Part shown: one piece after another, positions 33,833-44,563 of the stretch
How positions within the stretch are numbered: the first letter of the stretch is position 1
Layout of the letters: every line of letters begins with the position of its first letter
Assembly: GCA_030549205.1 (NCBI GenBank)
Contig: JAUKTV010000003.1
Coordinates: forward strand, 1,550,001 to 1,614,000
From: Apiosordaria backusii
Taxonomy: Eukaryota; Ascomycota; Sordariomycetes; Sordariales; Lasiosphaeriaceae
Reading direction: 5' to 3'
DNA: 64,000 bases
Translations under genes and position numbers: made by a program
The notes under the pieces: model-generated
Databases searched by the model: none
Seen by the model: the letters and a program-made list of their open reading frames with translations, nothing else
Told to the model about the DNA's origin: nothing

Positions 33833-34310
33833 CTACTTCTGAATACCCTTGTCCCAGCAACCGTACTCACAAGCTGGGATACATTGAAACCGATAACAAG
33901 ACCTATCATCCCCCAACTCCCTGTCAGCTTCCTTCGCTTCTTCTCCTGGAGTAAGGGGGTACATACCACTCCTTGGCACAAATATCCTTACAATGATCCA
34001 TCACACAATCCTTGACGCAAAGCCGATGTTCAGTCGGATCTTCATAACCCGACTTCTCCCCGTTCGCGACCTGTTCATGGCGGATCTGCAGCTGGAGCCA
34101 GTTTGCTTCCCGATCAGTCTCGGGAGGGAGGGTCAATAGCGCGAGGTCGGGAGAGAAAACTTTAAGGGCGGCCGTCTGGCAAGCCATGGATGTGTTCGTG
34201 GGTACCGTGGCGTCAACTGTTGTGTTTGCTCGGACCGGAAATGCAGAGGCGAAAGTGGACAGGAGGAAGACCAGGAAGATGGAACATTGGAATATCCTTG
34301 AGCACGGCAT
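33833..34310 (-). CDS. small secreted cysteine-rich protein
   Basis: The signal peptide begins MPCSRIFQCSIFLVFLLSTF and ends ASAFPVRA. The first exon carries cysteines in MACQTAAL and in LCVKDCVMDHCKDICAKEW (C-x3-C spacing). Unspliced, the frame ends after 128 residues at 33924. Splicing a 46-nt intron (33966-33921, GTATGT donor, CTGACAG acceptor) continues in frame to RSCYRFQCIPACEYGCWD and stops at 33833, total 143 residues. The added exon keeps the C-x3-C-x3-C spacing, which supports the splice, although the intron is short and its branch point sits against the acceptor. No family recognised; effector-like by size, secretion and cysteine content. Confidence 0.7.
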
Positions 34311-35112
34311 GGTGTTGGTTTTGTGGGGTTCCCTGTTTTGCTGGTGCTGTTGGTGGTGGCAATATCGAAATGGATGAATGTAATCCGAGTTTGCGATGGA
34401 AGAGCTGAGGAAAGATAGTGACAGGAGAAGAAGATTTTATAGTCACAACGGGGGTGAATACGCCTCAGCGTCGGTGGCGTTGAGCATAACTTGACCCAGA
34501 AAACACTGGCTTCAACCTTCAGCTGGGTCAGGGCTTGAGCTTAAGCTGGTACGGTACGTGGCCACTTTCTACATCTCCATTTATTACATGGTGGTCGGTT
34601 TGTGCTTGGTCTCCTTTGTGGTGCTGATGAGGAGTACTGCAACGATGACATCAACATAGTCTTTTTATACCTAAAGCCTAACTACCTACCATACAGCAAC
34701 TGATCTTTTGATTACCTAGGATACCGATCATGACACGGGCTGATTCAGCCTTGTGCGATGATACACGTCCTTCGCATTCTGGATCTGATTGGCCTTGTCG
34801 TTTACTCAGTCTGATACCTGATTACTAACACGCGGCGGCTCGACCAGAACATCACCGATTGGCACTCAGCACCTGAATTTTGGTAAAAGACGAGAAGGAA
34901 ACTTAGTAGCCCACAGTATTTATAGGTAACCAAGCTAGAAATAGCGTCACACAAACACGTTCACTGTGATAATGTTCCTTCTAAGCAGGGCACTGACAGA
35001 GAGACATGCCATTTATCAAGAAACTTGTTGTCGCAATACATTGCCTCAGCCAACTTCCTCCACCAGCCCTCTCCATCGTACAACCCCACCCCATTAACCC
35101 CCTTTAACCCCA
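34311..35112. other. intergenic
   Basis: Promoter of the small secreted protein gene (TATA box listed separately) and 3' flank of the AA9 gene. No other feature recognised. Confidence 0.5.
34435..34441 (-). promoter_or_regulatory. TATA box of small secreted protein gene
   Basis: TATAAAA on the minus strand lies about 125 bases upstream of the ATG at 34310. Confidence 0.5.
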
Positions 35113-35928
35113 TTAACCCTGCCACACTGCCGGCCCCGGTGCCTTATAGCTCGTCCGAATAGGATAATACGACCACGTCAGACCCGGATCATTCCTGTTA
35201 TACGCCCCAGGGAACGAAACCAGCGGCCCCGGCTTCCCATTACCGCCACCGACAATCTCCACCTGAGCGCAGTTGATATACAGCTGTGCACCACCCGCCG
35301 ATTGAGCCTGGTGAAGCGCGATGCTTTCTACACGCACAAGGTACTTGCCGTTTGGCACCTTCTTGGGCACGTTAAAGTAAACCTCTTTTTGGTCTATTTT
35401 CCCTTTGCGTCAGCTTCTTACTCCCTGGAATGTTGGGAGGTAACTCACTATAAGCAGGCCAATTCGCCTCCGAACTTCCCAACTGTCCATTCGGCCCAGC
35501 TTGTGCACTAATCTCCCCAACCTTGAACCAGACATTACCCGCTGGCTCCCAGGTGTTAATGTTGGCATTGTCAGGCACGCGAGCCATATAAAAGGAGACA
35601 GGCCCAAAGTGGGTAACAGCGGACATGGCGACGAAGCCGAGGCGGGTGCCAGCTGTGACGGTGGCCGTGGCGGTGCCGGTGCGCATCTGGTAGCAGCGCA
35701 TGTCGTTGCTGTTGACGTCTGTCACGCCGGCGTTGGTCTGGTAGTTTTTGGACTGGCGGACGAAGCCCCATTCGCTGGTTTCGGCCACGCCGTCGACGAT
35801 GAGTTTGGAGAACCTGTCTTTGGGTGGGTTAGCAAGAATGTTGAAAGGGGTCGGTAGGTAGAAAGGGAGGGCATACAGTGGGCCTCAACGCCTGAGGCGG
35901 CCAGCAGGAGGAGGGTAGTGGGCTTCAT
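35113..35928 (-). CDS. AA9 lytic polysaccharide monooxygenase
   Basis: Copper enzyme that oxidatively cleaves cellulose or related glucans outside the cell. Three exons (35928-35877, 35817-35449, 35393-35113) give 233 residues. The 16-residue signal peptide MKPTTLLLLAASGVEA is followed directly by His17, the first copper ligand, in HYRFSKLIVDG. The first intron splits the next codon. The second ligand is His87 in AVTHFGPVSFYMARV, and LYINCAQVEIVGG carries the conserved Gln and Tyr region of the axial site. There is no linker or CBM1, so this is a single-domain enzyme. Substrate preference and C1/C4 specificity cannot be read reliably. Expression is probably cellulose-induced, by family analogy only. 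Confidence 0.95.
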
Positions 35929-36489
35929 CTTGATTCGCTTGTGGTGTTGATCCAGAGACAGTCGGTTGCGGACAAAAAACCAAAGACCTGAATGCTGACA
36001 AGGGGCGTTGACCCAGATAAATACTCCCGCCCTGGCTCCATCCCCCCACCACCCCGTAAACACCCCTCGGAGGCTACAAATACCGACCTCGAGTGCTATA
36101 AATGGGCAAGAAGTTACAGTCTTGACCCTGTTGACAGGTTGGAATGTCATACTCTCATTCCGTCAGCGCCTTGTGTCAATATCGCTGGCCAGTGGAGCGC
36201 CATCGTGGCCGTTTAGCCTGTTTGCCTAAATGAAGTCCAGGATGACAGATTGGGACCATGGGGTAGCAGTGCCGGCAGAGGTGACATGGCGCTGCCCCAG
36301 AACGGAAAGAAAATCTGGGGAGCATACAGAGGCTCTTCCCGAAGGTCGGCAACTGTCTGGGGGTGGCTCGTTGGTTCTCCTTTTTCCCAGGTTCGAGAAA
36401 GTTGCATGTAGTAGGCGAACGGGAATGTTGTACGGCATTTGAGCCGGCACCACATGGCAACTAGGAACCTCATAGATGCATGACGAAGA
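35929..36489. other. intergenic
   Basis: Promoter side of the AA9 gene. A minus-strand TATTTAT near 36020 is a possible TATA element. Small ORFs show no recognisable content. Confidence 0.45.
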
Positions 36490-37230
36490 TCATGTATTGA
36501 AATGGCAACCTTTGTCGGGTTGGTCTGATCTGGAGCCCGCGGACACTTCCCGTCCACCGTTCCCCTCCGCTTCCTGGCTGGTATAGAGAGGCGATAATGT
36601 TTTGACCGTTTTGGTAAAGAGTGTGTTGCTATACCCAGCCTGGTCGGTGTGAGCCTTTGCCGCAATGTCCTCGAGCATTTGCAGCCAATGGCTCTTTTGT
36701 GATGGATCATCCAATAAGCACCATCCATAGTTACGAGATATTCAAAATCTGGTATTAAGCTCGCTCCTAGGCACCGAAGCTAACGCGGTGTCAAATACCT
36801 TTCTGAGAAGGTCTTCGCGGCCAACGACCTTCGTCGCCTATAAGAGGTGCCTCGCAAAATCATCAAAGGGGAATAACCACTCAGTAGCTCGTTTCCCTGC
36901 GGACAAGTCTCCCTCGTGAAGGGGTTCGAGAATTTTCACGATAAGAATGACCTCATTCCACAAGCCCTTCTTGACCAGGTTCTCGACGGCCAGTCGATGA
37001 GCCTCACAGTCTCCTTGATACACAACCAGGCTCTGGTTATAGGAGGCAATTGTCCTTGCTTTGTCATTAACTCGGTAATCGATTCGTGGCCAAATAATTC
37101 TCTCCCAGTTGTATGTGCATATCCGCCAGAAGGTCCTTGTAGCGAATATTGCTCTGCCACCACGCCTTCTCGTCGTACATATTCTTTGCAATTGGTGGAT
37201 GATATGAGCGGAGTACGAGGTTAAAGATCA
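36490..37230 (-). pseudogene. remnant of a TPR-like protein gene
   Basis: Convincing coding pieces lie in two frames. One frame holds IAKNMYDEKAWWQSNIRYKD and LLADMHIQLGENYLATNRL before a stop. The other continues with ASYNQSLVVYQGDCEAHRLA, VENLVKKGLWNEVILIVKIL and FPFDDFARHLL, then TAG (36838-36840), then ATKVVGREDLLRK, a TGA, and DDPSQKSHWLQMLEDIAAKA. The Tyr/Leu-rich helix pairs resemble tetratricopeptide-type repeats of a large fungal family. Two stops and a frame change argue for decay; small introns could explain part of it. It lies on the same strand just downstream of the second NACHT gene. Confidence 0.55.
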
Positions 37231-37384
37231 GGATAAACCCGTGGTGGCTGCTTCATATGTTACCGACGGTGAGGCTGAATGATACAGTCTCCACAGTTGC
37301 CTGTTGAAGCAGGTCCCCTGATTGCTAAGTTGCCACTTGTTTCTGGCCTCCCCTTTGTATCAAGAGCAAAGCGATCTGGCCCCT

Positions 37385-40300
37385 TTAACCAAGCCACCGT
37401 CGGCCGCGCAGTACTCCACGGAGCCCTACCCAACGTTTCTTCCTCGTCGCTGTATAGCGTATCGACTCGGCAACATGGATCACCTCTTCCCAATCCCCAG
37501 GGCAACGGCGCAAGAACGAAAGCTCGGGCACCTGAGCTGGCTTATGTTGAAGCGGAAGTACCCGAAGCAGCAACGAACGAGAGGCAGCAAGTAACTCCTC
37601 TTTCCCGTCCCCATCTGGGTCATCATCTGGCGTAGCTTCATAACCCTTTTCGAGGAGGTAATCTGTGACGAAATGGAGTGCTTCCTCGGGGTCTGCTCCA
37701 TACTCAACGAGCGACTCAATCACTCTAGGGTTGCGATATCTTTCATAACCTGTCCTACACAATATCGCTAGTGACAGCAGACTGCGCTTGCCAGCTTTTT
37801 CAAGGTCTCGATTCCGAATTATATTGTCCTGTTGGAGTAGATAGCGAAGGTAGCGGTACAAGCCGCATTCAACAGCGATCGTGTATCTTGTACAACCAGG
37901 GTGGAAGATAGGCCGGCTCGTCGAGCAAAGTTTGATCCAGTGGTAGGCGGTCTTGATCAGCTCGTCGATGATAGCATTGACCTGGCCAGGCGGAGGCGTA
38001 GCATCTGGGGACAGCGACTCAACGCGGCGCGCGTGTAAGATACCGACATTGAGCAATGCATCTGCATGATTGTTGACCGTGTGAATGGGACCTGCTTGCG
38101 CTTTGAGGGCCAAGACCATGGATTTCAGGATCGCAAATTCCGGGAAAAAGAGTCCCGAGCCGCCTGTTGTCTTTGCTGCGGCTCGCCCATGAAGGAAGGT
38201 CTGGTTTTCTGGCCTCTGGAGGAAGTGCTTGACTGTACGATGCATGAACCCAACGGCGGCCCTGTCGTATCCCACTCTTTTGTTGACAGTCTGGGCCTCG
38301 AGAAGACCACCACAGCGTGTCGCGAGCTTGGAGATTATAGCTCGGCTCCTACTGATGATGGTGTTCTGATCGATGAACTGCATCGGGGCGGTCAAGGCGA
38401 GCGATGGATGATCTTCGACAGCGAAGTGTAGGGCGAGTGCAGTCAGAGGTATTACGCCCGCCCAGTCATCCCACCTCGGTGAGGTTGCCATCCCAACAAT
38501 GAGAAATATGCGCGATGCTTCCTGTTCGTACACCTCGTCGACTCGTAACAGCATGTGTCTATAAAGAGATTCTAGATCTTTTGGGAGCACTCTTAGTCGC
38601 GCTTGCAAGTCCTCGATCCCATCGTCATTCCCCAAACCCCTGAGAAGAGACGCAACAACTAAGCGCACCCAAAGGAAGACGCCAGAAGCGGACGAAACGA
38701 TCTCTTTGATGAGGTCTCGTACATCATGCGGGAAGTTTATGGCAAGTTGTCTCATTCTCGCGTCAGCCTCCAGCTTGTCCGACACGTATTGTTGAATGTC
38801 CGGGTACGTCAAATCCTGAAGTCGCAGGCTGGGGATGCTAGAGAACGCGTTGATGAAGGCTGTGTGAGGCCGGCTTGATACGCAGCATTTTATCCTATCA
38901 TTGCCTTCGGTGATCTGGGCAAACAGTGTTGCAATTTCGCCATCATCTCCTTCGTATTCATCGAGACCGTCAACAAAGAGGCAGATTTTGAGCGGAATCT
39001 CATCCTGTGAGACCAGCGTACGCAGTGCTCTTTCAAGCTGCGAAAGGGGCCAGCTGAACTTCTAAAATGACGCATCGTTTGTCAGCTTTCAAAGAATTGT
39101 CCAGTACCTTCTCCAGAGGGAATCACATACCTGATCCAGGAACACCGAGGAGGATGGCATCCCGTTTCCATTGTCCCAATTGAATCTAAAACCCAGGGAC
39201 CTCGAATACAGAGTGGACCATTGCTCCGGAAATACCGTGGGCACCAGCTCGGGATCCTGTATCAGCAGCTCATACAGTATGGATCGAAGGAGCCCGGCCT
39301 GCGACCTTTGCTCCTTCGTACCGCTGGCCCAGAAGAAGAAGCTAGCAACGCGGAGATTGCCCGTACTCTCTGGCGTGTTTCCAGCCCAAGATCTTAGGAG
39401 GCGTGCCGTGTCCGGGTGAGATACAATGTATTTCATCAGCGTAGACTTGCCCGAGGCAGCTTTGCCATTGATCCAGTAAATACCAGACTGATCGGTAAGC
39501 CATGTAGTGAAGCTGGCCGGTCGCTGCTCGTCATCATCTTCGGCCGTTGGGTTAAGAAGCGGGGGCGAAGTCTGGAATATCCAACCGAAGGTTCTTTTGT
39601 GGGCTTCGGTGATACCCTCGAAGCGATCTCGTATAGTGTTGAAGGCAAGCATGTCCAAGAGGCTTTTGGTGACTTCCAGCCTCAACTGCCTCTCCGCCGC
39701 ACTGACGCCACTGTCAACAACGAGCTCCACCTCTCTCCTGCTTGGCCGGCCTGGAGCTACATCGCCCACTCTCGGTTGCAGAACGACCGCTTCAACTCGG
39801 CTCAGGAGTAAGCTCAAAGCAGACACCTGGCTTCGAAAGTCAGTAGCCAGGTGGTCTTGAACATGAAGCAGCGTCGAAACTATCTTTTGATTCTCTTCAC
39901 TCAGGGCTTTGAACCGCTGGGACTGTTGAATTAAAACGAAATCAACTTTTACACTTGGCTCTTTGTCAGTATCAAGTGATGTTTACATAGCCAAAGGCAG
40001 CCTCACCTCAGTGATGACAAAATTGTAGACGCAAGTGTGCTCTTGATCTCTGTCAACCGAGCCACGTGTGATTCAATCTCACGCTCAGATAGAACAGTTC
40101 GAAGCGCAGTTAGAAGGCTTTGCCACCCTCGAGACGGTGAGTTTGATGGTAACTTGAGTCTTTCCAGAACATCTTGCAGGCTTTGTGCAATTTCAAGACA
40201 GCGGGAACATAAGTCCAGGATCAGGGCGTCGTTCCGACGAACCTCTTCGGGGAGTGGCTCTCCCGCAAAAGCTAGGCGAAACTTGTGTTCGAATTCGTTG

Positions 40301-40479
40301 CATTGATTCATCTTCTCGTTGGCGATCTCACGGATCCGACTAATCGACTCCTGAATTGTCGCATTTCTTGTGAGGTCTCCTTTGCTGTACAGCTCACCAG
40401 ATGACCTGAGCAACTTAATGGCGAACTCGACGAATTGCAGGATATTTCCTGATAAGGCGATGGCAGCGAGGGCATCCAT
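37385..40479 (-). CDS. NACHT-domain STAND (NLR-like) protein
   Basis: Second fungal NLR-like signal-transduction NTPase in the window. Three exons (40479-40007, 39953-39131, 39061-37385) joined by introns of 53 and 69 nt give 990 residues. The N-terminus MDALAAIALSGNILQFVEF is the helical domain common to fungal STAND proteins; an in-frame Met at 40509 would add ten residues. The linker ends TFGWIF. Walker A is GKAASGKST (about 321-329), Walker B ICLFVDGLDEYEG, then CVSSRPHTAF. Winged-helix features are SASGVFLWVRLVVASLLRGL and LPKDLESLYRHML. The C-terminal region has weak ankyrin-like traces (VIESLVEYGADPEEALHF) but no clear array and no membrane segment. Its plan matches the first NACHT gene. 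A role in heterokaryon incompatibility or defence is family-level inference. Confidence 0.9.
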
Positions 40480-41822
40480 TATCTGAGTCTTACGAATAGC
40501 GCTTATCAAACCATGACGCCGTAAAGGAGAATATAGAAACCTGAAGACGGCGCGATTAGTGATGGTCGGGGAAATCTACGCGCGTTTTGAGAAATCGCCA
40601 CGCCTCTCAGCCTTGGAGGCATCCTGAGCAGCTGAGGGTGCACGGTCAGCTCCTGATTATTTGAGGTTAGGCTGAAAGCTCCTTTTGGAGGGTTGTGTTT
40701 GCAGCCAATCATGATCATTGACGGCCGATGCGAGGCGTTCCAGTGACAAGACCACTGACCAAGAGAACATGAGATCTCCTATCTCCTATCTGCCGAAAGG
40801 CAAACTCCACGGCCCGCGAAGCAATCAGTCGATGGAAAGTTTGATATCAACGGCTTGGTCGCTCTGTTCAATGTGCCCACTCCAGTGGGCCATAATCGAA
40901 GACTAGAGGCTACATACCGACCCCAGGCTCCCAGATCAGCCAGCCGAGCACCGGGACGAGCAGGCGTATCACTCCTGTACCAGTTGCGCTTCTGGATGAC
41001 CGATCATATCATTGCGCTGCTCCGAAAAAGTTGACTCCTAGCTCCTGAAGCCAATGTGGTTCACGATGCGAAAAGATCTCCACGTGTGTGCCAGAATGGT
41101 GGTTTTCGACTCCGGTGAAAGTGGAAAGGCTGGTTGCAACGGATCGCCAAGCGTGAATGCGGAGGTGGAGCACCTCGGCATCATATGCTTGAGACAAAGA
41201 TCGAAGCCGGTCCTCTTCCGTGGCCGCATCCGTCAAACTCCGATGGCGAGGAGGTCCGAGAGGTCGCTATCTTGATGTGCGAAGGGAGCCGAGAGCTCCT
41301 TCACGAGGCCGAGCGGCAATTGGCCAACCTGTCCGGTGTCGCTCTTGGAACACGGCAGAAAAAAATTCGATGCCCCACATTCCGGTTCGGTGGGATTTCG
41401 GACGTCAGCTTTACGCTGATACTGCAACTGATGGAATACCGGGATTTTGAGATTGAGTCGTAGAAAAGGAAGAACCCAGTGATACCATCATGCATCGAGA
41501 ATCAGACAAAACAAATCGAGTTTCCCACTCGGCCGAAGACGTCACTCCAGAGATCCCTGGCAAGGGCAGGCGGAGGTTGAAAAGTGGATCGTTTTCATTG
41601 GCCGTGGAGCGGGATTTTCCGAGGTCCGATCCTTCCGAGAATGGCCCGCCACCGTCACTCCGTTACCCCCAAAGGCGCTAGGCTAAAGATGGCTCAGTCC
41701 AGCTTTTTTTACCTCAACGACCCGCCGTCTTCCCCCTCGACCGGTGCTTGTGTTTTTCTTTGATCACTACCCTCACCACCACACCTTGTTGCCGTTGCAC
41801 GAACCCCATCACCACCGTCAAA
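40480..41822. other. divergent intergenic region
   Basis: Separates the second NACHT gene (-) from mdh1 (+). The ORF at 41134-41463 (+) has no recognisable content. The last 110 bases before 41823 are a C/T-rich leader typical of a strongly expressed gene. Confidence 0.5.
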
Positions 41823-43047
41823 ATGTTCATGGCCTCTAGAATCCAGACCCGTGCCTTCTCGGCGACGGCCCGCCAGGTATGCACAACCAGCGTCTTCAGC
41901 ACCACCACACACCAGCGCTAGTGCCGGCCCCATCAACAATTGACCCCTCGATGCTGGCGATGAATGGCACGCGCTGACTGCTCTGAACTGCACAGCTCTC
42001 CAAGGTTACCGTCCTTGGTGCCGCCGGTGGCATTGGCCAGCCCCTCTCTCTCCTCCTCAAGCAGAACCCCAGAGTCACTGAGCTCGCCCTCTACGATATC
42101 CGTGGCGCTCCTGGTATGTCGTCCGAACCCTGAGCTAGTTGGCTTTTCAAGCTTCATGCTCCTCGTTCGTCTCAACAACAACTGACAGTTCTTGCCACCC
42201 TCGCGCAGGCGTTGCTGCTGATGTCTCCCACGTCAACACCAAGTCCACCGTCAAGGGCTACGAGCCCACCCCCAGCGGCCTCGCCGAGGCCCTCAAGGGC
42301 TCTGAGGTCGTCCTCATCCCCGCCGGTGTCCCCCGCAAGCCCGGCATGACCCGTGACGATCTCTTCAACACTAACGCCTCCATCGTCCGCGACCTCGCCA
42401 AGGCCTGCGCCGAGTCCTGCCCGGAGGCCAACATCCTCATCATCTCCAACCCCGTCAACTCCACCGTCCCTATCTGCGCCGAGGTCTTCAAGTCCAAGGG
42501 CGTCTACAACCCCAAGCGCCTCTTCGGTGTCACCACCCTTGACGTCGTCCGTGCCTCCCGCTTCGTTTCCGAGATTAAGGGCACCGACCCCAAGGATGAG
42601 AACATCACCGTTGTCGGTGGCCACTCCGGTGTGACCATCGTCCCCCTCTTCTCCCAGTCCAACCACCCCGACCTCTCCTCCAACGCTGAGCTCGTCAAGC
42701 GTGTCCAGTTCGGTGGTGATGAGGTCGTCAAGGCCAAGGACGGTGCCGGTTCCGCCACCCTCTCCATGGCCATGGCCGGTGCCCGCATGGCTGACTCCGT
42801 CCTCCGCGCCGCTCAGGGCGAGAAGGGCGTCATTGAGCCCACCTTCGTCGACAGCCCCCTCTACAAGGACCAGGGCATTGACTTCTTCAGCTCCAAGGTC
42901 GAGCTCGGCCCCAACGGTGTCGAGAAGATCCTCCCCGTCGGCAAGGTCGATGCCGTTGAGGAGGGTCTCCTCCAGGCCTGCTTCGCTGACCTCAAGAAGA
43001 ACATTGAGAAGGGCGTTGCCTTCGCTGCCTCCAACCCCGGCAAATAA
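41823..43047 (+). CDS. mdh1: mitochondrial malate dehydrogenase
   Basis: NAD-dependent interconversion of malate and oxaloacetate in the citric acid cycle. Three exons (41823-41876, 41996-42113, 42209-43047) give 336 residues. Exon 1 encodes exactly the targeting presequence MFMASRIQTRAFSATARQ. The NAD-binding motif is VTVLGAAGGIGQPLSLLL, and IPAGVPRKPGMTRDDLFNTN carries the substrate-binding arginines. ISNPVNSTVP follows, and the catalytic His is in VVGGHSGVTIVPLFSQ. Codon use is extremely C-ending, as expected for high expression. That bias leaves a long open frame on the opposite strand, which is not a gene. It is convergent with spf1. Confidence 0.98.
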
Positions 43048-44563
43048 ATGCAGCCATTTTATCCTACAAGCAAATAAAATAATAATGGCATAGCCTCTGT
43101 TTTTTTTGGCGACCAACCCAAAAATAAAACCTCGTGCGGATGACCCTCGGGAAAATGTGATCGTGGTGATGAACGCGGCTAAACAAAAAGACCTAGGGGA
43201 GGGCGTGTGGTGCATTATGGGTAACAAAAATTCGGTTGATGGATGTCTTGGGTTGCTGGTACCAGTCCAGCTGAGAAAAATTGTTTTTGGCAGGCGACAA
43301 ACGGGATGGCGTCTTTGTTTTGCTTGCAAGGAGCCTCTGCGAATAGAACATGTTCTTTTCTAGCATACCTAGAGCAGGATGTCCTTTTTCTGTGGTTGTG
43401 GCTTGGCTTGGCTTGTATCGATGTAGCCCTTAGACAGCCTTCACCAGTGTATTCAATACTTTTTTTTCTTTTTTGTCACAAATGGCAGGACTGATTCCAC
43501 TCTTCAAAGCATTGTTTTGGTTGTCACTACACATCATTTCTGGCCCCAACACTTCAAGGCGTTTAATGAGCTCAAGCTGAGTACACCTGGATTGGCTACT
43601 CTTTCAAGATCACCAGCGTCAGCACTGACATGCGAGTAAGCATAGACAGGTCTATACAGACATTGTCCTCGGTGGGATATGCTTCAATACCATTCCCAGC
43701 CACACCACCAGAAACGGAAATACTGGAAATACTGTTGTTGATACAACATGAAGTTCATAAGGTAAGGTAATTTGGAGAGGGTGTTTAGAACTACTACAAG
43801 GCCAAAGGTTATGCATTCCAAGCCACCTAACAATAGACTCTCCACCCTGTAAAGTCAAACAAGAATGATATCTACCTGTGAAGCTAAAACGCATCAAACT
43901 TCCCATTTTACAAACCACCCAACACAAAATCACCTACTGTTCTGTGCCTTGTCAGTGAGAAGTCGTCCATGCCAGTTGACACCCCAAGAGGGCCCAATAC
44001 AAGTCAAATACACACAATCTTTCTTGCCTTTATACTTAACTCAAGCCTTCCTATTTCAAGGCATTAAAACCCATAATCTCAAACCGTAATAGGTATCACA
44101 CATCATCATTTTTCTTCCTGAACCAAAATGCCACACGGCTAAAACAAGCTTTATAAACAATGAACTTAATCTTACTTAATGTTTCTCATATCCAGCCAAT
44201 CAAACCCCCGACCTCAAACTATATCACATACATTCGCCTCTACTTTTGTACCATACAGCCTTTTAACGGATAGAAAAGACCCCATATTACAAGCCACCAA
44301 AGTCAAACCATCAAACGGTCACTAAAACCCTCACCCACATACACACCAGCATGACATTACATACTTTTATTGTACACATTCGAAACTCTAATAATGCTAC
44401 ATTTGTAAAAAAACGAAACCCTGACCCCCTGCCCAACCCACCCACCCATCCAAACCCAGAAAACTTCTTTTCCATACCACCCAAACGCTGACACACTAAT
44501 TATCAAATGTATCAGCAATCACAACTCCGCTCTAAACCTCCTCTCTATGTCCCTTATCTATTC
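43048..44563. other. intergenic between convergent mdh1 and spf1
   Basis: 3' untranslated regions of both genes and A/T-rich spacer. No gene recognised. Confidence 0.6.

Noticed and set aside
42172..43329. 385-codon open frame antisense to mdh1
   Set aside because: It mirrors the extreme C-ending codon bias of mdh1, is Gly/Asp/Leu-rich with no domain and spans mdh1 exons only.
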